A stretch of 31,733 nucleotides of DNA. It comes from CAZVYS01 sp964630755 (GTDB taxonomy: Bacteria; Patescibacteriota; Microgenomatia; UBA1400; CG1-02-47-37). Below, piece after piece: positions 14,048-21,971 of the stretch; position 1 is the first letter of the stretch, and every line of letters begins with the position of its first letter. The position numbers and the translations under genes are program-made. Under the pieces are notes generated by a model, which was not told where the DNA came from, made no database searches, and saw only the letters and a list, made by a program, of their open reading frames with translations. The stretch spans positions 1 to 31,733 of the forward strand of contig CAZVYS010000012.1 of assembly GCA_964630755.1 (NCBI GenBank), written 5' to 3'.

Positions 14048-15550
14048 TTACCTAGGATAAACCAACACTCCATCAATTCTCTTATCAATTACTTCTTCAA
14101 CCAATTGTCGTGTTTGTCGACCAAGTCTACCGGGGTCATTCTTTTCAGCTCTAGCAATACTTCCTATTGCTCTTGCCATATCATCAACACTACCCTGTTT
14201 AACAAAATTAACTAAATTACTATGTCTTTCAACTTGCATTGTCTGCATTGCAAATCCAGTACCCATACCAATAATTGCACTTCTATCATTACCTGTTAAT
14301 CCATTTACCTTTAACCCCTCCATTGGTGATAAGCATAAGCCGTCTTGAATGCCTCCTGTAATACTATGCGCATCACACTGAAGCAAAGAAATAAGTCCTG
14401 GCGGAATTCCTGGCATATAGTGCAAAACATCTGGATACTTTTCTTTCATATCTTCAAGTTTTTTTCTTAAAAAACTTGTATAGTTATGTTTTGGACTAAA
14501 AGTAACTTCACCCCAATCTAACTGAGGCACAATAAAATAAAACCTAAACTGAGTCTGTTCTTCTTTTGTCAAGGTTGATAAAAGCCTATCCATTCCATCA
14601 AGAACTACAGTCGGTCCTTTACCTTCATCAGCTCGATCAATCACAACAAAACGATGAAGATTAGTGCCTTGAGTCGACACGATCTCATCAATTACTACTT
14701 TTTGATCTTGAGATAAACCTTTATATTCAATCGATTCTTGATACGTATCTTTAGTAATATTCCTAAGTCTTCTTTCAATATTAACTGAATCCACACCAAG
14801 ATCATAACGCCTAATCGTTGGAATATGTAAACCCAATGCTTGTAAATGCTTCTCTAGTCTCTGTGCATATATATCAGTATGAACACAAACCTCATCCATC
14901 AAACTTACTGCTTTTAAAAAATCAACACCTTGAGAAAATTGAGACAGCTGTTCTGATATTGTCACATGGTGATGATAAGATTGCCAACAACCCTTGCCTC
15001 TTAAAACTTCTGAATGTCTTTGCATCAACGGATAAAACATATAGTCTTGCCAGTTAATAATCGAGTTAGGAGAAATATTCCAAATCTGTTGGTCAAATCT
15101 ATTTGAAAATTCTCCTAGTACTCTTGGATTTTGGGCTGAAAAACCAAACTTTTCAACATACTCCTTTGCTCTCCCAAGAGAACCTACCGGTTGAGTATAC
15201 TTTTCTCCTTGAAACATAGCTCCTAGTACTTCATTTGGATATCCACTCAAATTAGAATAAGCGTCTGTGTGGAAAACCACCCATTGGTCTACAAACCAAA
15301 CACCAAAAATATCACCGCTTTGATCAGAGCTTTGTTCTGCTGCTAAAATGTCAAGACTATAATCGTGCAAACGACGACTTTCTTCATCAGAAGATAATAC
15401 ATTTAATCTTGAGGATGAAGAGCTTTCTTTAAAAAAAGTGGCTTCTCTAGCAATCGTTGTTGCCAAACCTCCTCCACCGTGCTTTCCCTCAATTGAGGGT
15501 ATCAATGGAAACGCATAAGCTAAATAATGTTCACCTTCTACATTTGACAT
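14048..15550 (-). CDS. GT20-family glycosyltransferase (divergent trehalose-6-phosphate-synthase-like), copy 1
   Basis: 500 aa, collinear with the downstream copy and sharing its unusual motif variants (NWQDYMFYPLMQ, SYHHHVTISEQ, VHTDIYAQRL, VIDRADEGKG, QDGLCLSPMEGLK). I start it at ATG 15550: AAGGA lies 9 nt upstream, and MSNVEGEHYL then aligns from its first residue with MQKIEGDHYL of the other copy. An upstream TTG at 15559 is the other option. Its promoter and 5' hairpin lie at 15576-15635. Both copies keep the Arg, Lys and Asp-Gly donor-site residues, so neither looks dead. Two paralogues could form a heteromer or differ in acceptor; this is inference. Confidence 0.78.
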   Translation of the reverse strand: MSNVEGEHYLAYAFPLIPSIEGKHGGGGLATTIAREATFFKESSSSSRLNVLSSDEESRRLHDYSLDILAAEQSSDQSGDIFGVWFVDQWVVFHTDAYSNLSGYPNEVLGAMFQGEKYTQPVGSLGRAKEYVEKFGFSAQNPRVLGEFSNRFDQQIWNISPNSIINWQDYMFYPLMQRHSEVLRGKGCWQSYHHHVTISEQLSQFSQGVDFLKAVSLMDEVCVHTDIYAQRLEKHLQALGLHIPTIRRYDLGVDSVNIERRLRNITKDTYQESIEYKGLSQDQKVVIDEIVSTQGTNLHRFVVIDRADEGKGPTVVLDGMDRLLSTLTKEEQTQFRFYFIVPQLDWGEVTFSPKHNYTSFLRKKLEDMKEKYPDVLHYMPGIPPGLISLLQCDAHSITGGIQDGLCLSPMEGLKVNGLTGNDRSAIIGMGTGFAMQTMQVERHSNLVNFVKQGSVDDMARAIGSIARAEKNDPGRLGRQTRQLVEEVIDKRIDGVLVYPR

Positions 15551-15575
15551 GCTTTTCAATCCTTGTTATTAACAT

Positions 15576-15600
15576 AAAAAACCAGAACGTTGGGCTCTGG
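15576..15600 (-). promoter_or_regulatory. 5'-terminal hairpin plus U-tract in the GT20 leader
   Basis: CCAGA (15582-15586) pairs with TCTGG (15596-15600), followed on the minus strand by TTTTTT (15581-15576). The predicted start from the upstream promoter is 15600-15598, the first base of the hairpin. It could also terminate tmk (stop at 15627), but the GT20 promoter lies between tmk and the hairpin, and no promoter fits in the 20 nt between hairpin and start codon. Confidence 0.55.
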
Positions 15601-15606
15601 GATTAT

Positions 15607-15635
15607 AATATAAACAATAGTTATTACTATGTCAA
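15607..15635 (-). promoter_or_regulatory. Promoter of the GT20 pair
   Basis: On the minus strand TTGACA (15635-15630), a 17-nt spacer and TATATT (15612-15607). The -35 overlaps the end of tmk and lies in the palindrome TGTCAATTGACA (15630-15641). Confidence 0.7.
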
Positions 15636-16277
15636 TTGACAAATTTTTTCATGGATTTTCTTTTTATCCAACAATCTCTCACCTCTTACACACTCTATCT
15701 TTTTCCAATGCTCATATTTCTCTACCAACTTTTTATACAACCCATACGTCTCCTCCTGATACCTCACATCTCTTTCTGCTACATCCACTCCTTTTACATA
15801 CACTTTGCTTCCTCTGCTCTTCATAAGCTTCTGGCTAAATTTAACTGATACATCAAGAAATATTACCAATTCCTCTTTCGGCATCTTGTTAACCTCATAC
15901 TCCATCTTTAATAACCACTCAATAAACTTATCTTGCTTTTTACCAGAAAACTTAGCTCCCTGATGAACTAGGCTTGAAGTTGTATATCGATCCATTAATA
16001 CCAAATATCCTTTTTCTAACCACTTATTAATCTCGTCTCTCGCCATCAGTCGATCCATAGCATATGGCAAGCTAGTTAAATACGGACTTAACTTAATCCC
16101 TCCAAACTCGCCTTTAAGCATCCGGCCACAAAGATCGCCATAAAACTGATCATAACGAGGAAAATTCATCAACTTAACCTTAGTTTTTTCTTGCTTTAAA
16201 TAATTAAACAGCAACTTTACTTGTGTAGATTTACCAGAACCATCAATCCCCTCAATCACTACTAGCTTACCCCTCAT
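15627..16277 (-). CDS. tmk: Thymidylate kinase
   Basis: Phosphorylates dTMP to dTDP. P-loop GIDGSGKST (residues 10-18), the DR(Y) motif in LVLMDRYTTSS (about 92-102), and a LID region around KLMKSRGSKVYVKGVD. 216 aa, typical. It overlaps the thymidine kinase/dNK gene by 11 nt and closes the DNA-precursor operon, converting the dTMP made by its neighbour. Identification is secure at the family level; the YVKGVDVAERD segment resembles eukaryote/virus-like Tmk variants. Confidence 0.9.
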   Translation of the reverse strand: MRGKLVVIEGIDGSGKSTQVKLLFNYLKQEKTKVKLMNFPRYDQFYGDLCGRMLKGEFGGIKLSPYLTSLPYAMDRLMARDEINKWLEKGYLVLMDRYTTSSLVHQGAKFSGKKQDKFIEWLLKMEYEVNKMPKEELVIFLDVSVKFSQKLMKSRGSKVYVKGVDVAERDVRYQEETYGLYKKLVEKYEHWKKIECVRGERLLDKKKIHEKICQLT

Positions 16278-17625
16278 AATCCCAACCCAAATTCTTAAGC
16301 TTTTTAAGTACCGACTGAGCCAGCTTCTTCTTAATCCTATCTTTGGTTACAAAATCATAATCATCTGTGTTTATTGGTAAAACCACAATATCTAGATTAT
16401 TAGCTCCTCCAAGCCAAGCTTGATTAACCGCTTTCATAGTTAAAAAGTAATCACTATCTATTTTTTCAAACTTTCTTTTGTTTCCACTAGCTCTTTTAAG
16501 TAACACCCTATCACTAGCAGTTAAATACACCAACACATCTGGGGCTGGTACAAACCCCCAATCAAATTGATTAAAATAACTCACATACTTTTTAAAATGA
16601 GTTAACTTCATCCTACCCATGATCACATTAGTCAAAGCATAACAAAAATCCATTTCTGGATGGACATCCTGAATAAAAATAGCTCCTTCAGCTCCAAGCT
16701 TTACTTGCTCAAACTTTCTTTTGCAAAACCACTTTTGTGAATCAAACAAAGCTTTAGATGAATCTGTATAAGCTTTAGTTAAATATGGGTTATGCCGCCA
16801 GTCTTCAAGTGACACCATCACTGGCAAGCCAAGTTTCAAGAACTCTATTCCCAATACTTTTGCAGCCGTTGATTTCCCCACTCTCATACTATCAGCTCCC
16901 ACCTCGATTCTTGGCCAACGATCACTAGAAAACTTTAATGATCTTCTTATATACGGTAATTCTAGCTTCTCTAAATACTTTAATACCTTAGGATCAATTA
17001 TATTAAGTGTCTTTTTGCTCAATCTTTTTACCCAATCCCCAGCCTTTTCTTGTTTTACATGCAGTAAATGATAATGATCCTTGCAAGCTGCACCATAAAG
17101 CTCACCCGCTCCTACTACTATCTGGCCTTCCTTTTTTTTCTTAAAAAAAGTAAACCTGGCTTTTTTCTTACACACTCCATTGCCATACCGATAATCACAT
17201 CGAGCATAACCCTTTACCACTTTATCTGCCATCTTAGCTAATTTTTTAGTTGGCCCAAACTCTTTTCTCTCGCTATCCAAAAGCAACCCAGCCGCAAACA
17301 CATCTATTCCCATCTTAGATAAACTAACTACTACTTCTACTAACTCGTCGCTAAAAAAATTAGTCTCATCAATAATTACCCTATTAACTTTATCTATCTT
17401 TTTTAGCTTACCTAAAATCTGTTTTGGTTTTAAATGAGATACCATTAAAGCCTTAACTTCATCTCCATTGTGAGTTCTTAGGACTGCCTTTTTGGTATAC
17501 CGCTTATCAATACTTGGTTTAAAAGCCACTGCCCCTCTACCATCTCCGTAACTTTCAATTAACCAACTGGTCTTGTCAGACCACATTGGTCCATGCCTTA
17601 AAATTATCTTTCCTTTTTTTGGCAT
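16267..17625 (-). CDS. Thymidine kinase (TK1-type) fused to a deoxynucleoside-kinase-like domain
   Basis: 452 aa from ATG 17625 (MPKKGKII), which directly follows the nrdJ stop with 1 nt between. The frame stays open to 17679, but those residues are antisense-like read-through of nrdJ coding sequence. Residues 1-190 are TK1-like: phosphate loop GPMWSDKT (12-19), IDETNFF (85-91, for DExQFF), GLLLDSERKEFGP as the GLDxDFxGxxFGP segment, and zinc-site Cys at 143, 152 and 181 plus nearby His. Residues 239 onward contain a second P-loop, GADSMRVGKST (243-253), then features of the dNK family (MVSLEDWRHNPYL, VLVYLTASD). The TK Walker A has Asp where Gly is usual (SDKT for SGKT). Confidence 0.82.
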   Translation of the reverse strand: MPKKGKIILRHGPMWSDKTSWLIESYGDGRGAVAFKPSIDKRYTKKAVLRTHNGDEVKALMVSHLKPKQILGKLKKIDKVNRVIIDETNFFSDELVEVVVSLSKMGIDVFAAGLLLDSERKEFGPTKKLAKMADKVVKGYARCDYRYGNGVCKKKARFTFFKKKKEGQIVVGAGELYGAACKDHYHLLHVKQEKAGDWVKRLSKKTLNIIDPKVLKYLEKLELPYIRRSLKFSSDRWPRIEVGADSMRVGKSTAAKVLGIEFLKLGLPVMVSLEDWRHNPYLTKAYTDSSKALFDSQKWFCKRKFEQVKLGAEGAIFIQDVHPEMDFCYALTNVIMGRMKLTHFKKYVSYFNQFDWGFVPAPDVLVYLTASDRVLLKRASGNKRKFEKIDSDYFLTMKAVNQAWLGGANNLDIVVLPINTDDYDFVTKDRIKKKLAQSVLKKLKNLGWDYEG

Positions 17626-17626
17626 A

Positions 17627-19504
17627 CTATAAACTACATACACTAAATGCACATGATGGACAAGTACTACAACCTTCACTCTTGATCATTTTCACCCCAC
17701 ACTGCGGACAATCACCCTCTTTAGTTTTATCAACTCTCTTTAGCACTTTTAATTTTATAGATTTTTCTTTTTCTGTCTTTTCCCCATAGCCCACGTTTAA
17801 CACTTGCTTACTTCTACTAGTATCTCGATAAACCGTAATTCCTTTACACTTCAACTCCCAGGCCAACATAAAAGCCTTAGCTACATCTTCAACTTTTGCA
17901 GTTGATCGCATGTTAATAGTTTTTGAAACTGCATTGTCTGTATATTTTTGAAAAGCAGCTTGCATTTTTACATGATCATTAGGCTCAAGTTCATGAGCCG
18001 TTACAAATACTTTTTTAATCTCTTTGGGTATTCCTTTTATCTTACTTAATGTCCCTTGATTAGCTATCTCATCAACCAAACCATTAGTTAAATCTATTTT
18101 TATCTTTTTTAAAGCTTCAAGTAAATGATCATTTATTTCTGGTAGTCTAACTCCCCCCATTGCTTCTTTGTAAAAAGCTAAAGCAAAATGCGGCTCTACC
18201 CCATAACTACTACCAGCCAGCATCGAGATTGAGCCTGTTGGGGCAATCGTCGTAGTAGTTGCATTTCTCATCTTTTTAAAACCTCTTTTTTGCCAAATAC
18301 TGCCCTTAAAATTAGGAAAACTCCCTTTTTCAGCAGCCAGCATTTCTGATTCTTGCCAGGCCGTTTTCTGGATAAATCTCATTATCTTCTCAGCCATTTT
18401 TAATGCTTGAGGCGAGTTATAAGCAATCTTTAACTTGATTAAAACATCAGCCAAACCCATCACTCCCAAACCGATCTTTCGATTACTTCTTACTACCTTA
18501 CTCACTTTTCTTAAAGGATACTTACACACACTGACTACATTATCTAAAAACCTAACTCCTATTTTTACAGTCTTTGTTAACTCTTGCCAATCCACTTGAC
18601 TCTCTCCTTTAGCATTAACCTTTACATGTCTACCCAAATTAATACTACCCAAATTGCATGCCTCATAAGATAAAAGCGGCTGCTCGCCACAAAGATTAAC
18701 TGCCTCTAAAACTCCAACTTGTGGAGTTGGATTATCTTGATTAATTCTATCTAAAAACACCACCCCTGGATCTCCATTTCTCCAAGCATAACTACAGATC
18801 AATTCAAAAATCGATCGTGCCGAAACAGTATTAACCACCTCTCCATTTTTGGGATTAATCAAATCCCAAGGCCTATCCTTTTTTACGGCCTTCATAAACT
18901 TATCTGTCGCTCCGATCGAAAAATTAATATGATTAAGCTGAGACTCATCTTCTTTACTAGTCACAAACTCCATAATATCCGGATGAGTCACATGAAGCAC
19001 TACCATATTACCTGATCGTCTACCCCCAGCCTGCTGCAATATCTCACTAGCTTCATTAATTATCTTCATAAAAGCAACTGGCCCAGCTGCTTTACCAGTA
19101 GTTGTTCTGACTTCATCTCCTTTTGGCCTAATCTTACTAAAACTAAATCCCACTCCACCGCCATTTTTCTTTAAAATTGATGATTCTTTAACACTATCAA
19201 AAATACCTTCAACACTATCTGGCATTGGCATCACAAAACAACTAGCTAGTTGACCATTAACAGTTCCAGCGTTAGCGAGCGTCCTACCACCTGGCAGAAA
19301 CTTTAAATCAGTCATTACGTCGTAAAATAACACTTGCCATTTTTTTCTTTTCTTTTTAGTTCTTTCTGCTTTGGCAATCGCTCTTGAAACTCTTTTGAAC
19401 AACTTCTTTGGCGTCTCGACCGGTCTACCTTGCTCATCTTTTTTCAAATATTTATTTCTCATTACCACAATCGAGCTGTACGGTAAACCTAGATCATCAA
19501 TCAC
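17627..19504 (-). CDS. nrdJ: Ribonucleoside-diphosphate reductase, adenosylcobalamin-dependent (class II) core
   Basis: 625 aa. Reduces ribonucleotides to deoxyribonucleotides. The active-site triad is in NLCGE (C272, thiyl radical; E274), and the redox pair is C89 (QLASCFV) and C283 (YEACNLGSINL). PTGSISMLAGSS is the substrate phosphate loop. A C-terminal cysteine tail (CPQCG, CSTCPSC, VCSL) resembles NrdJ tails that re-reduce the active site. No NrdB-like subunit or glycyl-radical motif is present, so class II with B12 cofactor is inferred. Start is GTG at 19504, 2 nt after the ATP-cone gene stop. The usual N-terminal ATP-cone is missing here and encoded separately upstream. Confidence 0.9.
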   Translation of the reverse strand: MIDDLGLPYSSIVVMRNKYLKKDEQGRPVETPKKLFKRVSRAIAKAERTKKKRKKWQVLFYDVMTDLKFLPGGRTLANAGTVNGQLASCFVMPMPDSVEGIFDSVKESSILKKNGGGVGFSFSKIRPKGDEVRTTTGKAAGPVAFMKIINEASEILQQAGGRRSGNMVVLHVTHPDIMEFVTSKEDESQLNHINFSIGATDKFMKAVKKDRPWDLINPKNGEVVNTVSARSIFELICSYAWRNGDPGVVFLDRINQDNPTPQVGVLEAVNLCGEQPLLSYEACNLGSINLGRHVKVNAKGESQVDWQELTKTVKIGVRFLDNVVSVCKYPLRKVSKVVRSNRKIGLGVMGLADVLIKLKIAYNSPQALKMAEKIMRFIQKTAWQESEMLAAEKGSFPNFKGSIWQKRGFKKMRNATTTTIAPTGSISMLAGSSYGVEPHFALAFYKEAMGGVRLPEINDHLLEALKKIKIDLTNGLVDEIANQGTLSKIKGIPKEIKKVFVTAHELEPNDHVKMQAAFQKYTDNAVSKTINMRSTAKVEDVAKAFMLAWELKCKGITVYRDTSRSKQVLNVGYGEKTEKEKSIKLKVLKRVDKTKEGDCPQCGVKMIKSEGCSTCPSCAFSVCSL

Positions 19505-19506
19505 TC

Positions 19507-19821
19507 CTATTCCTTTTCAGCTTTTGCTTCCTGGCGCTGTCTTTCCCGCGCAATAATAAAAGCTCTGGCTATATCGTAAAGCTTTTGATCTATTAAAACC
19601 CTTTCTACTATATCTCCAATCTCATCCGAGCCAATTATCTTTTCACGATTGAATCGATCTTCAAGCTCTACTGCTACCAGCTTACCAACACTTTTCGCTT
19701 GCTCTAAATCTTGTTTGCTAATATCTTCTTGAGCTCTAAAAATAGACTTGGCTATTTTTTCTTTTACATACACCTGCACTTCACCTGAACGCTTTTTTAC
19801 TTGCCAGCTTATTTGTGCCAT
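19507..19821 (-). CDS. Stand-alone ATP-cone domain protein (partner of NrdJ)
   Basis: 104 aa matching the ATP-cone fold found at the N-terminus of ribonucleotide reductases and in NrdR: WQVKKRSGEVQVYVKEKIAKSIFRA, then a helical middle and IGDIVERVLIDQKLYDIARAFIIARERQ, the typical VExxLxxxxxxxxAxxYIxYR ending. NrdJ follows 2 nt later in another reading frame, so the domain appears split off as its own polypeptide. It has no zinc ribbon, which argues against NrdR. The likely role is allosteric dATP/ATP regulation of NrdJ in trans. No Shine-Dalgarno is visible; it begins 17 nt after topA. Confidence 0.78.
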   Translation of the reverse strand: MAQISWQVKKRSGEVQVYVKEKIAKSIFRAQEDISKQDLEQAKSVGKLVAVELEDRFNREKIIGSDEIGDIVERVLIDQKLYDIARAFIIARERQRQEAKAEKE

Positions 19822-19837
19822 AAATATAGCTGCAGTT

Positions 19838-19865
19838 GTTACGAACCTCGTCTTGTGTTCGTAAC
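19838..19865. repeat. Palindromic element spanning the topA stop codon
   Basis: GTTACGAAC (19838-19846) and GTTCGTAAC (19857-19865) form a perfect 9-bp inverted repeat with a 10-nt loop. It encodes the last residues of TopA (VTNTRRGS) and its stop. No T-run follows on the minus strand, so it is not a classic terminator. It may be another palindromic insert that replaced the gene's original 3' end. Confidence 0.6.
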
Positions 19866-21836
19866 CTGCTCCTTTCTAGCTTTAGGCTTTCTCCAACTTG
19901 CCCACTTACATTTTGGGTACTTCCCGCAACCATAGAAACTTTTACCTCTTTTGGTTTTTTTAACTACTACCTCACCCCCACAATCATCACACTTCACCCC
20001 TTTAACTATTTCTTTGTAAGTATCAGTATGCTTACAATCCGGAAAAGTACTACAACTTAAAAACTTTCCAAATCTTCCAGTTCTAATCACCAAATCTCCC
20101 TGCTTACCAGCAGGCAGGCCTTTTTCAATGCACTTGGGGCATTTCTTACCAGTCTTCTCAACCGAAATCTTAACTCGTTTTGCTTTTTCAATCACTTTTT
20201 CTACTCTTTTTTCAAACGGGCCATAAAACCTAGACAATAACTTAACCCACTCTTGCTTTCCTTCTGCCACCTTATCAAGGCCATCTTCCATCTCTGCTGT
20301 AAACTCATAATCCATCACTTTATCAAAGTACTTCATTAGAAACTTTGTCACTGCTTCTCCAACCGCTGTTGGATGTAAACGCTTCTCCTTTTTTTCTACG
20401 TACTGCCTTACTTGAATGGTCGAGATTATCGGCGCATATGTTGACGGTCTACCAATCCCTTTTTGCTCCAAAACCTTAATTAAACTAGCTTCATTAAATC
20501 TAGCTGGTGGTTGAGTAAACTTTTGAATCGAATCTAACTTTAAAAATCCTAAACTCTCTCCCTCTTTCACCTCTGCTAAATTACTATCTTCCGCTTTAAA
20601 CCTCAAGTTAACTTTTAACCAACCCAAGAATTTCAATCTTTCCCCATCTGCTCTTAATTGATAAAGCTTTTCACCTTGACCTTCTACTATAATGGTAGTT
20701 TTATCAAATACTGCTGCTGTCATCTGTGAAGCCACAAATCTCTCCCAAATCAATCGATAAAGCTTGCTTGAACTACTTTTGCTCTCTATCTCTTCAACAC
20801 CTACTTTTGTTGGCCTAATTGCCTCGTGAGCTCCCTGGGCAGACTTAGACTTAGATTTATAATAATTAGCTTTTTCTGGTAAATACTCTTCTCCAAAACT
20901 ATTTTTAATATAGCTTCGTACTTTACTAACCGCCACTTTAGCCAAGTTTAAACTATCTGTCCTATGATAAGTAATTAAACCTTTTTCATAAAGTTGTTGC
21001 GCTTCTCTCATGGTTTTTTTGGCACTGTAACCAAAACGTGTACTAGCCATTCTCTGCATAGTTGAAGTCATAAACGGTGGCACTGGTTGCCTTTTTGCTT
21101 CACGCCTTTTTACCTCAATCACTTTATATGTTGATTTTTCAAGATCACTAGTTATCTTGCTAGCCATTTTTTGATCACTAATCTTTGCTTTTTTGCCCTC
21201 AACTTTATTAAGATTCACCAATAACTTCTCACTATCTTGTCGATCTTTAGTTAATAACTCTACTGCTATCTCCCAATACTCTTCTGGTTTAAAAGCCTTA
21301 ATCTCTTTTTCTTTTTCAACCACCAACCTAACAGCCACACTCTGCACTCTACCAGCTGACAAACCCCTCCTCACCTTTCGCCACAACACTGGCGATAGTC
21401 TATATCCCACCAATCTATCTAAAATTCTTCTAGCTTGCTGAGCCTGAACCAAGCTCATATCTACTTGTCCAGGATTTTCTAAAGCAGCTAGAATAGCTGG
21501 CTCAGTAATCTCATGAAAGACTATCCTTGAATATTGATAATCATCTCCTAAAATGTACTCCGTATGAAAAGCAATCGCCTCACCTTCTCTATCTTGATCT
21601 GTTGCTAGAATAATTTCCTTCTTCCCTTTGGCAGCCGTTTTTAAAGCCTTAATCGTTTTCCCTTTTCCTTTTACCAAAACATAGTCTGGCTTAAAATCCT
21701 TTTCTGTATCTACTCCTAGCTTACTTTTAGGCATATCTCGAATATGCCCCATCGAAGCCTCTATCTTATAATCTGATCCCAAAAACCGAGATAAAGTTTT
21801 GGCTTTAGTCGGGGACTCAACAATCACTAACTTCAT
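19839..21836 (-). CDS. topA: DNA topoisomerase I
   Basis: 665 aa type IA topoisomerase, relaxing negative supercoils. The Toprim domain has E7 in IVESPTKA and DQDREGE (80-86); the catalytic tyrosine is Y290 in GLITYHRTDS. After the core come two C-terminal zinc-ribbon domains, one with CPKC...CSTFPDC and one with CDDC...CGKYPKC. The first finger contains an insert, GLPAGKQG, encoded by a palindromic patch (20099-20114). Translation starts with ATG 21836 after an AAGAAGG Shine-Dalgarno 10 nt upstream. The short ATG frame MKKVCKS overlaps the start. It is followed at 17 bp by the ATP-cone gene, so topA may lead the DNA-precursor operon. Confidence 0.95.
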   Translation of the reverse strand: MKLVIVESPTKAKTLSRFLGSDYKIEASMGHIRDMPKSKLGVDTEKDFKPDYVLVKGKGKTIKALKTAAKGKKEIILATDQDREGEAIAFHTEYILGDDYQYSRIVFHEITEPAILAALENPGQVDMSLVQAQQARRILDRLVGYRLSPVLWRKVRRGLSAGRVQSVAVRLVVEKEKEIKAFKPEEYWEIAVELLTKDRQDSEKLLVNLNKVEGKKAKISDQKMASKITSDLEKSTYKVIEVKRREAKRQPVPPFMTSTMQRMASTRFGYSAKKTMREAQQLYEKGLITYHRTDSLNLAKVAVSKVRSYIKNSFGEEYLPEKANYYKSKSKSAQGAHEAIRPTKVGVEEIESKSSSSKLYRLIWERFVASQMTAAVFDKTTIIVEGQGEKLYQLRADGERLKFLGWLKVNLRFKAEDSNLAEVKEGESLGFLKLDSIQKFTQPPARFNEASLIKVLEQKGIGRPSTYAPIISTIQVRQYVEKKEKRLHPTAVGEAVTKFLMKYFDKVMDYEFTAEMEDGLDKVAEGKQEWVKLLSRFYGPFEKRVEKVIEKAKRVKISVEKTGKKCPKCIEKGLPAGKQGDLVIRTGRFGKFLSCSTFPDCKHTDTYKEIVKGVKCDDCGGEVVVKKTKRGKSFYGCGKYPKCKWASWRKPKARKEQVTNTRRGS
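20097..20121. repeat. Palindromic insert within topA zinc finger (encodes GLPAGKQG)
   Basis: CCTGCT (20099-20104) tacc AGCAGG (20109-20114) is a perfect 6-bp hairpin followed by CAGGCC. It lies in the first zinc ribbon of topA between the two cysteine pairs and encodes GLPAGKQG. The GC-rich patch contrasts with AT-rich flanks. Confidence 0.6.
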
Positions 21837-21946
21837 GATTTACAAACCTTCTTCATGGTTAATAACCTACCACACTTGTCAAATCAATATCAACCATATA
21901 CCTGCTACTTTACACCTATTACACCTACTATTTTATTACATACTTT

Positions 21947-21971
21947 GTAACGATCGTTACTAAATATGTAG
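21947..21971. repeat. 25-bp direct repeat, copy A (3' end of paaX-like gene)
   Basis: Begins with the 14-bp palindrome GTAACGATCGTTAC and continues TAAATATGTAG. It is identical over 25 bp to 22733-22757. It encodes the last residues (LHI-stop) of the PaaX-like gene. Confidence 0.85.

Noticed and set aside
14818..15057. Plus-strand ORF opposite GT20 copy 1
   Set aside because: Shadow frame of a well-supported gene, no start signals. The same applies to other opposite-strand frames within pyr, topA, nrdJ, dprA and mre genes.
15551..15559. TTG start of GT20 copy 1 at 15559
   Set aside because: ATG 15550 has AAGGA at suitable spacing and aligns with residue 1 of the paralogue.
15534..15575. Upstream 14-codon ATG frame overlapping the GT20 start
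   Set aside because: No Shine-Dalgarno (a T-run precedes it) and no distinctive codon content; probably chance.
17626..17679. N-terminal extension of the thymidine kinase fusion to 17679
   Set aside because: These 18 residues are another-frame reading of the nrdJ cysteine tail; ATG 17625 directly follows the nrdJ stop and starts the recognisable domain.
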